Assembly: GCA_042218065.1 (NCBI GenBank)
Contig: JBDGRL010000012.1
Location: 1-64,000, forward strand
Length of the DNA stretch: 64,000 nucleotides
Direction: 5' to 3'
DNA from: JBDGRJ01 sp042218065
Lineage (GTDB): Bacteria; Patescibacteriota; Patescibacteriia; Magasanikbacterales; UBA922
The notes beneath the pieces were generated by a model. That model had not been told where the DNA came from, searched no databases, and worked only from the letters and a program-made list of their open reading frames with translations. Position 1 is the stretch's first letter, and every line of letters begins with the position of its first letter. The position numbers were made by a program, and so were the translations under genes. Shown here piece by piece: positions 17,075 to 25,128 of the stretch.

Positions 17075-17536
17075 TTATTTTACTTTCACTTTCACATCAT
17101 TACTATACTCAGTACATTCATTATTTTCTAGGATACAAATCCGAAAATGATAAGTTCCACTAGGGATGTTGATCCAAGTTATGCTTCGACGTGATCCAGG
17201 TTGTCTGAACCAATAGTTTTTTCCGTTGTGTACTGGATTTTTATTTTCGTCTCTCACTATTACAAAACGATCAACCTCTTTTTCATCTCTTAACTTCCAT
17301 TCAAAATGAACCTTACCTTCTCCGCGTGGTTCAGCTTCCAGTGATAATTCGTGTTTCTTATCTTTGTCTTTATTCTTTTCCGTAGCTTTTTCAATATCTT
17401 TTTTAATTTGTTCTTCTACTTTAGAAACTTCTCTTTGGTTGTTTTGGTTTTGTTCTGTTCCGCAAGCTGCTCCCAAAAAAATCAAAGAAGAGGCTATTAA
17501 GGAACAAAAGAATACTTTTTTATCAAAAGAAGGCAT
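17075..17536 (-). CDS. Putative lipoprotein with fibronectin-III-like domain
   Basis: A 153-aa secreted protein. The signal peptide ends in the lipobox LGAAC, so the mature N terminus should be the lipidated cysteine at residue 25. A Lys/Glu-rich linker follows (about 35-60), then an 85-residue beta-sandwich-like domain (HFEWKLRDEKEVDRFVIVRD, later GTYHFRIC) typical of fibronectin type III or Big-like folds. Probably displayed on the outer face of the membrane; binding partner unknown. Confidence 0.7.
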   Translation of the reverse strand: MPSFDKKVFFCSLIASSLIFLGAACGTEQNQNNQREVSKVEEQIKKDIEKATEKNKDKDKKHELSLEAEPRGEGKVHFEWKLRDEKEVDRFVIVRDENKNPVHNGKNYWFRQPGSRRSITWINIPSGTYHFRICILENNECTEYSNDVKVKVK

Positions 17537-17598
17537 ATATAATTGTTAAAAGTTATCTTTAAAAATTATAACATTTACTTATATGTAGTACAAATTGA

Positions 17599-17627
17599 TT
17601 GACAGTACATTGATTTTGAGATATAAT
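17599..17627 (+). promoter_or_regulatory. Consensus sigma70 promoter of uvrA
   Basis: TTGACA (17599-17604), a 17-base spacer, and TATAAT (17622-17627): both hexamers match consensus perfectly. The expected transcript start is near 17634, giving a leader of about 70 nt with the hairpin at 17654-17676. No LexA-like dyad was seen over the promoter. Confidence 0.75.
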
Positions 17628-17653
17628 TCTTATTGGTTATTTGAACTTATCCA

Positions 17654-17676
17654 CCCCACCTAAAATCTTGGTGGGG
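17654..17676 (+). promoter_or_regulatory. Leader hairpin upstream of uvrA
   Basis: CCCCACC (17654-17660) and GGTGGGG (17670-17676) form a perfect 7-bp GC-rich stem with a 9-nt loop in the uvrA leader. It is not followed by a T-tract, so it is not a plain terminator; it may stabilise the 5' end or control access to the SD-less start. Confidence 0.5.
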
Positions 17677-17704
17677 AAGACTATATTATGTAAATCAAAA
17701 AAAT

Positions 17705-20263
17705 ATGAAAAAAAAGATAAAAGTTGAAGGCGCAAATGAGCATAACTTAAAAGATATAGATTTGGAGATCCCCAGAAACAAAATGATAGTAGTGACTGGC
17801 TTGTCTGGTTCAGGTAAGACATCTCTAGCTTTTGATACTATCTTTGCTGAAGGACAGAGAAGATATGTGGAGAGTTTGTCTGCTTATGCTAGGCAGTTTT
17901 TGGGTAGCATGCAGAAGCCGGATGTGGAAGAAATTAAGGGGTTGTCACCTGGTATATCTATAGACCAGAAATCCAGAGGAGCAAACCCTCGCTCTACTGT
18001 TGCAACTATAACCGATATTTATGATTATCTTCGAGTTTTGTTTGCTCGAGTAGGCACTCCTTATTCCCCGGAATCAGGTAAAGAACTGAAGAAGATGACG
18101 ACGGATGAGATAACAGAAACTATTTTTGATAATATAGAAAAAAAGGAGGGGGAGCTGGTAGTATTAGCTCCTATTATCCAAGGTAGAAAGGGCGAGTATT
18201 ATCAACTCATGTATGATTTATACAACGACGGCTTTTTGGAAGTGCGTGTAGACGATGAGTTTAGAAGTCTGAGAGAAAAAATAGTACTTGAAAAAAATAA
18301 AAAACACACGATTGAAGTAGTAATGGACCGAATCCAGATAGATCCGGACCAGGATAAGGATAGTTATATAGAAAGAATAGCAGAAGCGGTAGAAGAAGGT
18401 GTGGACTTAGCAGAAGGAACTGTAAGTGTAATTTATAATAATGGAGAAGAGGAGAAATATAGTACAGAATATGTTTTACCAGAGCAAGGTACAGCATTTC
18501 CAGAGATAGAACCAAGACTTTTTAGTTTTAATAGCCCTTATGGTTATTGTGAAGCTTGTAGTGGTTTAGGTGTGAAACATAAAAAAAGTGAAAAGCTTTG
18601 TGAAAAATGTGAAGGCAAAAGATTAAATAAGTATTCTCTAAGCGTAAAGATAAAAGACAAAAATATTCATGAGCTGACTAAAATGCATATCGGTGACGCT
18701 TACGACTTTTTTGAAGATCTAGAAGAGAATTTGACTGAGAAAGAACTAGAGATTTCCAAAGCCGCACTTAGAGAAACCCGAAACCGTTTGAAGTTTATGA
18801 ATGATGTCGGACTTCATTATTTAACTTTAGATAGAAAAGCAGGAACTCTCTCTGGTGGTGAGTCGCAAAGAATTAGGTTAGCATCTCAGGTAGGTCAGCA
18901 GTTAGTGGGAGCAATGTATGTGCTGGATGAGCCTACCATTGGTTTACATCAGAGAGATAATGCAAATTTGATCAAAACCTTAAGGGATCTGTGTGACGAT
19001 GGTAATACTATAATTATCGTAGAGCATGATCAGGAAACTATTACTAGCAGTGACTGGGTGGTGGACTTAGGTCCAGAAGCAGGAAAAAACGGAGGTGAAA
19101 TAATGTTTTCTGGCCGAAAAGAGAAGCTGCTAAATCCAGGAAAAGAGGATTTGGATAATTTTGACTGTGAAACTCAGGGTAATCCGGATGAGTCTCTCAC
19201 TGGAAAGTATTTACGAGGAGAAAAAGAGATTGAAAACCCCACCAATCAAAGAAAAGTGGACAGCGCTACTAATAAATTAACTATAAAAGGAGCAAAAGAA
19301 AATAATCTTAAAAATATTGATATAGAGATTCCACTGAGAAGATTTGTTGGGCTTACGGGAGTTTCTGGCTCAGGAAAATCAACAGTAATGGAAAATATAC
19401 TTCACCGAGCAGCAGCAAATGAACTACATGGGGCGGAACATAAAGTAGGGGGGCATGATGATATTATTGGTTTGGATCATGTCAGTAAAGTAAAAATGAT
19501 TGATCAATCCGGCATAGGAAGAACACCTAGAAGTACTCCCGCAACTTATACCAAAGCGTTTGATTATATAAGAGATTTATACGCCTCAATGACTGAGTCC
19601 AAAGTAAGAGGATATGATAAAGGTAGATTTAGTTTCAATAAAGAAGGTGGTAGATGTGAGAACTGTGGCGGTAAAGGACAAATTAAAGTGGAAATGCATT
19701 TTCTGCCCAGTGTAAGTATTACTTGTGATGTTTGTGGTGGTACCAGATACAATAAAGAAACTCGACAAGTGCATTATAAGGATAAAAATATTGCTGAAGT
19801 GCTGGATATGACTGTAGCTGAGGCAGAGCAGTTTTTTAAAGATATACCAAAAATTAATGATCGGCTTAGTATCTTGAATGATGTAGGTCTTGATTATCTT
19901 ACTCTTGGCCAGCCTTCACCCACACTTTCCGGTGGTGAGGCACAAAGAATTAAATTAGCAAAAGAGTTAGCTAAAAGAAGAACTACTAAGGCACTTTATC
20001 TGTTGGATGAACCTACGACAGGACTTCACTACGAAGATGTAAAGAAGCTGATAAAAGTTTTACAGCAGTTAGTTTCTAAAGGGAATACGGTCATGGTTAT
20101 TGAGCACAATTTGGAACTTATAAAGTGTACTGATTGGATTATAGATCTTGGTCCGGAAGGGGGTGAGAATGGTGGAGAAATAGTAAAAGCGGGTCCACCT
20201 GAGCGAATAGCTAGTTATGCTGATAGTTATACTGGTAATTATTTGCGGAAGCATATAAAATAA
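17705..20263 (+). CDS. uvrA: Excinuclease ABC subunit A, compact form
   Basis: An 852-aa damage-recognition ATPase, about 90 residues shorter than E. coli UvrA (940). Both ABC halves are complete: Walker A GLSGSGKTS at 32-40 and GVSGSGKST near 553-561, two LSGGE signatures, and two D-E-P-T Walker B motifs. The second zinc module (CENCGGKG ... CDVCGGTRYN) is canonical. The first is not: the usual upstream CxxC is replaced by VLPEQG (257-262), and CEAC (282-285) is joined by only about 13 residues to CEKCEGKRL (299-307), whereas these are separated by over 100 residues in E. coli. A rebuilt zinc site using C282, C285, C299 and C302 is likely. Confidence 0.96.
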   Translation: MKKKIKVEGANEHNLKDIDLEIPRNKMIVVTGLSGSGKTSLAFDTIFAEGQRRYVESLSAYARQFLGSMQKPDVEEIKGLSPGISIDQKSRGANPRSTVATITDIYDYLRVLFARVGTPYSPESGKELKKMTTDEITETIFDNIEKKEGELVVLAPIIQGRKGEYYQLMYDLYNDGFLEVRVDDEFRSLREKIVLEKNKKHTIEVVMDRIQIDPDQDKDSYIERIAEAVEEGVDLAEGTVSVIYNNGEEEKYSTEYVLPEQGTAFPEIEPRLFSFNSPYGYCEACSGLGVKHKKSEKLCEKCEGKRLNKYSLSVKIKDKNIHELTKMHIGDAYDFFEDLEENLTEKELEISKAALRETRNRLKFMNDVGLHYLTLDRKAGTLSGGESQRIRLASQVGQQLVGAMYVLDEPTIGLHQRDNANLIKTLRDLCDDGNTIIIVEHDQETITSSDWVVDLGPEAGKNGGEIMFSGRKEKLLNPGKEDLDNFDCETQGNPDESLTGKYLRGEKEIENPTNQRKVDSATNKLTIKGAKENNLKNIDIEIPLRRFVGLTGVSGSGKSTVMENILHRAAANELHGAEHKVGGHDDIIGLDHVSKVKMIDQSGIGRTPRSTPATYTKAFDYIRDLYASMTESKVRGYDKGRFSFNKEGGRCENCGGKGQIKVEMHFLPSVSITCDVCGGTRYNKETRQVHYKDKNIAEVLDMTVAEAEQFFKDIPKINDRLSILNDVGLDYLTLGQPSPTLSGGEAQRIKLAKELAKRRTTKALYLLDEPTTGLHYEDVKKLIKVLQQLVSKGNTVMVIEHNLELIKCTDWIIDLGPEGGENGGEIVKAGPPERIASYADSYTGNYLRKHIK

Positions 20264-20275
20264 AATTTTATAGGG

Positions 20276-20304
20276 TTGACTTTTGTTTTGTTTTATGATT
20301 AAAT
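20276..20304 (+). promoter_or_regulatory. Strong promoter of the 197-aa orphan gene
   Basis: TTGACT (20276-20281), 17-base spacer, and TTAAAT (20299-20304) with an extended-10 TG at 20296-20297. The transcript would start at about 20311, right at a 5-bp hairpin (GATCC-loop-GGATC, 20310-20325). A consensus SD (AAAGGAGG, 20343-20350) follows. Confidence 0.6.
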
Positions 20305-20356
20305 AGTACGATCCTTTTTAGGATCATCAGTCGACTCGAACCAAAGGAGGGAACAA

Positions 20357-20950
20357 GTGACCAGGTGCTGCTTTTCTTCGTCGGTCTTAGAAAAAGCCAG
20401 TGAACTGTTGTCAATCAGTGAAAACGAGACAGTAGAGAAGCTTCTTGATTTACTACAAAAAGATGATTGTCTGTTATACGATTTAGAAGTTGATGATAAT
20501 AGTACCTTGAAGTTTTATCAGCTTATGGATACTAACCATGTTTTAGTTCATAATGTAAGCGAGAATAGAGCAGATAGAGTATTGGAAAATTATTTGGGAA
20601 AGAGAAATGGGAATTATTTCTTTTTGAGTCTTCATGCAGTAGAAAGGTTTGAGCAGAGAATGCCCAGTGACTATTATGATGAAGATAACATTGTAGTTTC
20701 TTGCAAAGAGGCTTTTCAGGATTCTAGACTATATGTTAAAGAAAGGACTGAAGACTATGGAGGAGATGAGTATTGCTTTTATTCTGAAGGTGAGCCTGAA
20801 TATATCTTCTTTGCTATTCCGGAGAAAGAGTACAAAGACTATTGTGGATTATGGGTAGTGACTACATTCATCCCAGAAGGGCTTTATGAGGAAAATTGTC
20901 TGAGGACTCGTAGAATTCCACTCAACAAGGAAGTAGCACTGTTTTGTTAA
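20357..20950 (+). CDS. Orphan protein with DUF4258-like HxxxR motif
   Basis: A 197-aa protein starting at GTG 20357, chosen because AAAGGAGG sits 6 bases upstream. The C-terminal half contains SLHAVERFEQRMPSD, then a beta-rich stretch ending in GLWVVTTFIPEG. This pattern (S-x-H-A-x-x-R-x-x-x-R, then V-x-T) resembles DUF4258, a small RelE/BrnT-like RNase fold found in toxins. That is a weak, motif-level resemblance. The N-terminal 90 residues are acidic and unrecognised. Monocistronic: own promoter, 5' hairpin, SD, and terminator hairpin. Confidence 0.6.
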   Translation: MTRCCFSSSVLEKASELLSISENETVEKLLDLLQKDDCLLYDLEVDDNSTLKFYQLMDTNHVLVHNVSENRADRVLENYLGKRNGNYFFLSLHAVERFEQRMPSDYYDEDNIVVSCKEAFQDSRLYVKERTEDYGGDEYCFYSEGEPEYIFFAIPEKEYKDYCGLWVVTTFIPEGLYEENCLRTRRIPLNKEVALFC

Positions 20951-20964
20951 GGAGTTGCTAGCAT

Positions 20965-20989
20965 AGGCCGAGGTCGACCCCTCGGCCTA
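20965..20989 (+). terminator. Hairpin ending the orphan gene
   Basis: AGGCCGAGG and CCTCGGCCT pair across a TCGACC loop. The following sequence is AT-rich (AATTATTT) but not a clean T-tract. It lies 12 bp before ATG of uvrC, so uvrC translation may start in its shadow. Confidence 0.6.
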
Positions 20990-21000
20990 AATTATTTATA

Positions 21001-22308
21001 ATGAAAAATAATATGAAGAATAAAAAGGAAGAAATTAAAAATTTACCAAATAAACCGGGAATTTATTTATTCTACAGTGATGGTGAGCTAATTTATGTGG
21101 GGAAAGCCTCTTCGTTGAAAAATAGGGTAAAAAGTTATTTTCAGCAATCAGACAAGAAAGAAAAAACGGCACGAGAGGTGATTAGACCAATCGAGGAGAT
21201 GATAGAGCAAGTTGATGATATTGAATTTAAAGAAACGGATTCAGCCTTAGAAGCTATCATCTTGGAAGCTGAATATATTAAAAAGCATCAACCTAAATAT
21301 AATGTATTGGGCAAAGATAATAAAAGCTGGAATTATATAGCAATTACTGCGCATAAGTACCCTTCTGTAGATACGGTGAGACAGCATCAGTACAAAAACA
21401 TGGAACCGGAGGAAAGAGAACAAAAATTTGAAGAGGTATTCGGGCCTTATCCAAAATTAAATACAAAAGCTACTTTAAAAATATTAAGAAAACTTTTTAA
21501 TTATTCTACCTGCCAAACTAAAGATAGACCGGAAGGGAAACCCTGCCTTTATTATCAGATGGGAAAGTGTTTGGGTGTTTGCACCAATGAGATTTCACCG
21601 AAAGAATACCGGAATAAAGTGATTAAGCCCTTAAAGAAGTTTTTATCCGGGGAAAAGGATGAATTGATTGACCAGCTTAAGGAAACAATGAACAAAGCTT
21701 CCGAAAATAAGGATTATGAAGAGGCAGCTAGAATCAGAGATCAGATAGAGGCTTTAAATCATATTCATGACGTAGCCTTATTAAATGAAAGTTTTGTCGA
21801 AGATGCCTTATCAATAAATAAATTGAAAATTGGTAGAATTGAAGGGTATGATATTTCCAATCTGGGCAAAACGGGAGTAGTCGGCAGTTTGGTAGCATTT
21901 AAAAATGGTGAAGCTCAAAAAAATCAATATAGAAAGTTTAAAATTAGGGATGTGGAAGGGCAAAGTGATGTAGATAGCCTCAAAGAAGTAATTTCCAGAA
22001 GAGTAAAATATCTGGGAGAGAAGACGGACTTTGCAAAAGAAGATCCTGATTTAATATTAGTAGACGGAGGAAAAGCTCAGGTAAATGCGACTCGTGAAGT
22101 TTTAGCTCAAAAAGAGATAGAAATTCCGGTGTTGGGAATAGCTAAAGGTGAAAACCGAGATAAGAATGAATTAATAATCCATGATCTAAAACCGGAGCTT
22201 ATAAAGTGGATTAAAGAAAACAAACAAACTCTGGTAGAAGTTAGAGATGAGGCGCATAGATTTGCTTTAAAATATCAGAAGAAAATAAGAGAGGATAAAC
22301 TTGACTAA
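21001..22308 (+). CDS. uvrC: Excinuclease ABC subunit C, truncated form
   Basis: A 435-aa protein against about 600 for typical UvrC. The GIY-YIG nuclease domain (GIY 20-22, YVGKAS near 32-37) makes the 3' incision. The cysteine-rich segment (CQTKDRPEGKPCLYYQMGKC-LGVC) and UVR motif (DYEEAARIRDQIEAL) follow. The RNase H-like 5' nuclease has its catalytic acids in GYDIS and LVDGG and the histidine in DEAHRFAL. The protein ends soon after, so the C-terminal tandem helix-hairpin-helix DNA-binding domain is missing. The sequence ends with an ordinary TAA, with no sign of a frameshift. It has no SD. Confidence 0.95.
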   Translation: MKNNMKNKKEEIKNLPNKPGIYLFYSDGELIYVGKASSLKNRVKSYFQQSDKKEKTAREVIRPIEEMIEQVDDIEFKETDSALEAIILEAEYIKKHQPKYNVLGKDNKSWNYIAITAHKYPSVDTVRQHQYKNMEPEEREQKFEEVFGPYPKLNTKATLKILRKLFNYSTCQTKDRPEGKPCLYYQMGKCLGVCTNEISPKEYRNKVIKPLKKFLSGEKDELIDQLKETMNKASENKDYEEAARIRDQIEALNHIHDVALLNESFVEDALSINKLKIGRIEGYDISNLGKTGVVGSLVAFKNGEAQKNQYRKFKIRDVEGQSDVDSLKEVISRRVKYLGEKTDFAKEDPDLILVDGGKAQVNATREVLAQKEIEIPVLGIAKGENRDKNELIIHDLKPELIKWIKENKQTLVEVRDEAHRFALKYQKKIREDKLD

Positions 22309-22311
22309 TAT

Positions 22312-22340
22312 TTGACAAAGAATAAATATTATGCTAAGTT
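22312..22340 (+). promoter_or_regulatory. Strong promoter of the 247-aa orphan gene
   Basis: TTGACA (22312-22317), 17-base spacer, TAAGTT (22335-22340) with extended-10 TG at 22332-22333. A 5'-end hairpin (GTCATTG 22346-22352 with CAATGAC 22360-22366) begins right at the expected start site, then a GGAGG SD. Confidence 0.6.
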
Positions 22341-22406
22341 GTGGTGTCATTGCAAAAATCAATGACGCGCTCTTTGTTAATCATAACTCTATACCGGAGG
22401 TTTGAA

Positions 22407-23150
22407 ATGAATAAACCTTCGACGAGAAACCTAGAATCAGATCAGTTAATTTTAGAAAAACTGAAAATAGCGGAGCAAATTGCAAAAAGAGAAGGTGAGG
22501 ACTTCGGAGAAATAAATAGCTTGATGAGCTGGGTTGAAAATGAATATGCTCAAGAACTTACAAGGAGACTGCAGGTAAAAAAAGAAAGCATAAAAACCAG
22601 GCTGGAAAACGAAACCCCAGAAATTCGTCGGCAACTGGAAGATTTTGAAAGAAGCATAAAAACAGACGAGTCAGTCAGTCAAGAAGTTGAAGACAAAGTT
22701 GATGCTATTGAGTGGAAATATGATATTAATGTTCCGGAATGGATGAGAAATTCAGTGACCAGAGGAATACCAAGAACAGATTGGATCCGGGTATTCCTAA
22801 TCTTTCTGTTCGGACGTAAGAGAAGCTTGCAGTCGGCGAAAAAAGAACTCCGTAGTGAAAGTCACAAGAAAGCAGTTGAAATGGCCGTCAAAAAAATATC
22901 TCTGGTTGATCGCTTGATTAATGCAAGTAAAGAGTTATACAAGTTCTATACAGGTTCTGATTTTGCCTACGGAGAGTTAAGACAAGAAAAAGACCGAGTT
23001 TGGAGTGAATTTATGTGGAGGGTGAAAAACTCGGAGGAAGAATCACTCAAGAGACTACCCTCCAATAATGAATTTGTGAAATCTTTGATCGATGAGGCTG
23101 ATTTGCCGGTTTATAAAGTAGATAAGCTACTGGAAGTCATGAGTAAATGA
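22407..23150 (+). CDS. Orphan helical protein, 247 aa
   Basis: Start ATG 22407 is set by GGAGG at 22396-22400; the frame is open further upstream but that part is leader. The protein is soluble, highly charged and predicted almost wholly helical, with coiled-coil-like N and C parts and a short hydrophobic segment in the middle (TDWIRVFLIFLFGRKRS) that may touch the membrane or be a buried helix. No recognised domain. A monocistronic unit with strong promoter, 5' hairpin and terminator, suggesting high expression. Confidence 0.7.
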   Translation: MNKPSTRNLESDQLILEKLKIAEQIAKREGEDFGEINSLMSWVENEYAQELTRRLQVKKESIKTRLENETPEIRRQLEDFERSIKTDESVSQEVEDKVDAIEWKYDINVPEWMRNSVTRGIPRTDWIRVFLIFLFGRKRSLQSAKKELRSESHKKAVEMAVKKISLVDRLINASKELYKFYTGSDFAYGELRQEKDRVWSEFMWRVKNSEEESLKRLPSNNEFVKSLIDEADLPVYKVDKLLEVMSK

Positions 23151-23169
23151 CACTAATTATAGGGGGGAG

Positions 23170-23205
23170 CGGAGCGGCGTCAGCTGCTCCGTCTTTTTAT
23201 TTTTC
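23170..23205 (+). terminator. Rho-independent terminator
   Basis: CGGAGC (23170-23175) pairs with GCTCCG (23186-23191), followed at once by a T-rich tract (TCTTTTTATTTTTC). It ends the orphan transcript and insulates the dcw cluster promoter downstream. Confidence 0.8.
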
Positions 23206-23238
23206 TGCCGAGTTGTGGATAACTTGGGAAATTATAGT

Positions 23239-23290
23239 TTGCATTGAATATAAATGTGGTATATAATGGAATCAAGTGGGTTAAAGTGGG
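23239..23290 (+). promoter_or_regulatory. mraZ promoter with overlapping MraZ operator repeats
   Basis: TTGCAT (23239-23244), a 17-base spacer and TATAAT (23262-23267) form the promoter. Starting on the last base of the -10 are three TGG cores spaced exactly 10 bp apart (23267-23269, 23277-23279, 23287-23289); the second and third are full GTGGG. MraZ is known to bind GTGGG direct repeats with 10-bp period and repress its own operon, so this is very likely its autoregulatory site. The downstream leader can fold into a long hairpin around ATGAGTG (23303-23309) / CACTCAT (23321-23327). Confidence 0.8.
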
Positions 23291-23352
23291 AGATTTTAAA
23301 GTATGAGTGCGGTGCTTGTCCACTCATGCCTTTAATCCGCTAGTTATTTTCA

Positions 23353-23784
23353 ATGTTTATAGGAGAGTACACCCACAAGTTAGATGATAAAGGTCGTCTC
23401 CTTATACCAAAAAAATTTAGAGATGACCTTAAAGATGGGGCGGTAGTGACCCGAGGATTAGATGATTGTTTGTTTATGTATACAAAAAATGAATGGGGGC
23501 AGTTGGCTGAAGAGTTAGCTGACTTGCCATTCGCTCAATCTAATTCTCGGGCTTTCACTCGCCTCATGCTTGCGGGTGCTATGGATGTTGATATTGATTC
23601 AAAGGGGAGGATAGTAGTTCCGGATTATTTGCGAGAATTTGCGGATTTAGACAAAGAAGTGATTATAGCCGGCCTCTATAGTCGTCTCGAACTATGGGAT
23701 AAAGAAAAATGGGCTGAGTACAAACAAAAGACTGAAGATAATAGTGGGGAGATTGCCGAAAAGATGTCTGATTTAGGAATATAA
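23353..23784 (+). CDS. mraZ: Transcriptional regulator MraZ
   Basis: A 143-aa protein with two SpoVT-AbrB-like half repeats. It starts MFIGEYTHKLDDKGRLLIPK and repeats the pattern as AMDVDIDSKGRIVVP; both carry the D-x-K-G-R-(L/I)-x-(I/V)-P core. MraZ forms a ring that binds GTGGG repeats and represses the division and cell wall cluster; matching repeats lie over the promoter upstream. First gene of a three-gene dcw remnant, 3 bp from rsmH. No SD. Confidence 0.95.
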   Translation: MFIGEYTHKLDDKGRLLIPKKFRDDLKDGAVVTRGLDDCLFMYTKNEWGQLAEELADLPFAQSNSRAFTRLMLAGAMDVDIDSKGRIVVPDYLREFADLDKEVIIAGLYSRLELWDKEKWAEYKQKTEDNSGEIAEKMSDLGI

Positions 23785-23787
23785 GCT

Positions 23788-24684
23788 ATGGACAGACATA
23801 AACCTGTACTTGTTAAAGAAGTGATAGAAAATTTGAACCTATCTGCTGGTGACAATGCTATAGATTGCACTGTAGGAGATGGTGGTCACAGTGAAAGAAT
23901 CTTGCAAGAAACTGGCCCAGATGGAAGGTTATTAGCTTTAGATGCCGACCCTGAGTCTTTACAAAGATCCAAAGAATTTTTAGAAAATTTTTCAGAGAGG
24001 ATTATTTTTGTTCGAGAAAATTTTAAGAATTTAGAGCAATTAGTAAAAAAAGAGGATTTTGAGCATATAAAAGCAGTTTTGTTTGATTTAGGTTGGTCTA
24101 CAGACCAGCTAGAGAGAGGAAAGGGCTTTAGTTTTGATAAAGACGAGCCTCTGGATATGCGTTATGATAACGAAGGAAGAACAGCAGCAGATATAGTCAA
24201 TAATTTTGACAAGACAAAATTAGAGTTTATATTTCGCAGATTAGGCGAGGAAGATTTTAGTGAGCAAATCTCTGCTTCGATAGTAGAGAAAAGAGAGGAG
24301 GAGCAAATACAAACTACAGAAGACTTAAGGAAGCTAGTTTTAGAAGTGTACAGAAAGCAATTGAACTCTGATAAAGAGGTGCCCTGGGTAGGCGGTAAGC
24401 ATCCTGCAACAAATGTATTTCAGGCTTTAAGGATAGCTGTAAATAAAGAACTAAAAACACTCAGAAGCGCCCTTCCACAAGCATTAGAAGTTTTAGATTC
24501 AGGAGGAAGTATGGCTGTTATTAGTTTCCATTCTTTAGAAGATAGAATAGTAAAGCACTTTTTCAAAGATAATAAGGGTAATTTAAAGATTATAACTTCC
24601 AGTCCTATAACACCTACTTCAGAGGAAATAGAATCCAATCCTAGTTCTCGTTCTGCTAAATTAAGAGTAGCACAAAAACTATGA
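23788..24684 (+). CDS. rsmH: 16S rRNA m4C1402 methyltransferase RsmH
   Basis: A 298-aa SAM-dependent methyltransferase (MraW) that N4-methylates C1402 in the decoding centre of 16S rRNA. The N terminus (HKPVLVKEVIENL), the SAM motif DCTVGDGGHSERIL, the DLGWSTDQLERGKGFSF motif and the C-terminal ISFHSLEDRIVKHFF motif are all family hallmarks. Full length. It overlaps ftsL by 4 bp (ATGA), as in the standard dcw order. Confidence 0.96.
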   Translation: MDRHKPVLVKEVIENLNLSAGDNAIDCTVGDGGHSERILQETGPDGRLLALDADPESLQRSKEFLENFSERIIFVRENFKNLEQLVKKEDFEHIKAVLFDLGWSTDQLERGKGFSFDKDEPLDMRYDNEGRTAADIVNNFDKTKLEFIFRRLGEEDFSEQISASIVEKREEEQIQTTEDLRKLVLEVYRKQLNSDKEVPWVGGKHPATNVFQALRIAVNKELKTLRSALPQALEVLDSGGSMAVISFHSLEDRIVKHFFKDNKGNLKIITSSPITPTSEEIESNPSSRSAKLRVAQKL

Positions 24685-25022
24685 GAGAATATTCTACTAA
24701 AAACTCAAGAAAAGCAAAAAGAAAAAAATGGAAGAGGTTTTTTCTTGGCACAACCTTTCGATTAATTTTAATTGGTTTGATATTGCTGTTTTCAACTATG
24801 TATATTATAGAAACCAGCTCCATTGCTGCTAGTGGTTATAAAATCTCTAGTTTAAAGCAAAAGATAGAAAAATTAGAAAATAAAAATCAAAGATTAAAGG
24901 TCAAAATTGCACGTAAAAGCTCTATTAACAGCATTACAGATCGGATCGATCAAGAAGAATATGTGCCGATAAAAAATGCAGAGTATATCTCACTAGAAGG
25001 CACCTCTGTAGTGAAGAAATAA
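24681..25022 (+). CDS. ftsL: FtsL-like division protein
   Basis: A 113-aa bitopic membrane protein: basic N terminus, one transmembrane helix (about 27-46), and an external leucine-zipper-like coil (ISSLKQKIEKLENKNQRLKV). Sequence of FtsL is poorly conserved, so the call rests on topology, size and position right after mraZ-rsmH. FtsL joins FtsB and FtsQ in the divisome. The usual next gene, ftsI, is absent; a terminator follows instead. Confidence 0.7.
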   Translation: MREYSTKNSRKAKRKKWKRFFLGTTFRLILIGLILLFSTMYIIETSSIAASGYKISSLKQKIEKLENKNQRLKVKIARKSSINSITDRIDQEEYVPIKNAEYISLEGTSVVKK

Positions 25023-25049
25023 AAATTAAATAAACACACAAATGTACTT

Positions 25050-25072
25050 AGCCGTCTTGGACGGCTTTTTTA
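25050..25072 (+). terminator. Rho-independent terminator after ftsL
   Basis: AGCCGTC (25050-25056) and GACGGCT (25060-25066) pair with a TTG loop, followed by a run of T. It ends the mraZ-rsmH-ftsL operon. Confidence 0.85.
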
Positions 25073-25128
25073 TTTATTAGATATTCAACATTATGCTAAA
25101 ATAATAACTAGAAATATGATTCAAAAAT

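Noticed and set aside
22341..22406. N-terminal extension of the 247-aa orphan
   Set aside because: This stretch is the leader with a 5' hairpin and SD; ATG 22407 follows GGAGG.
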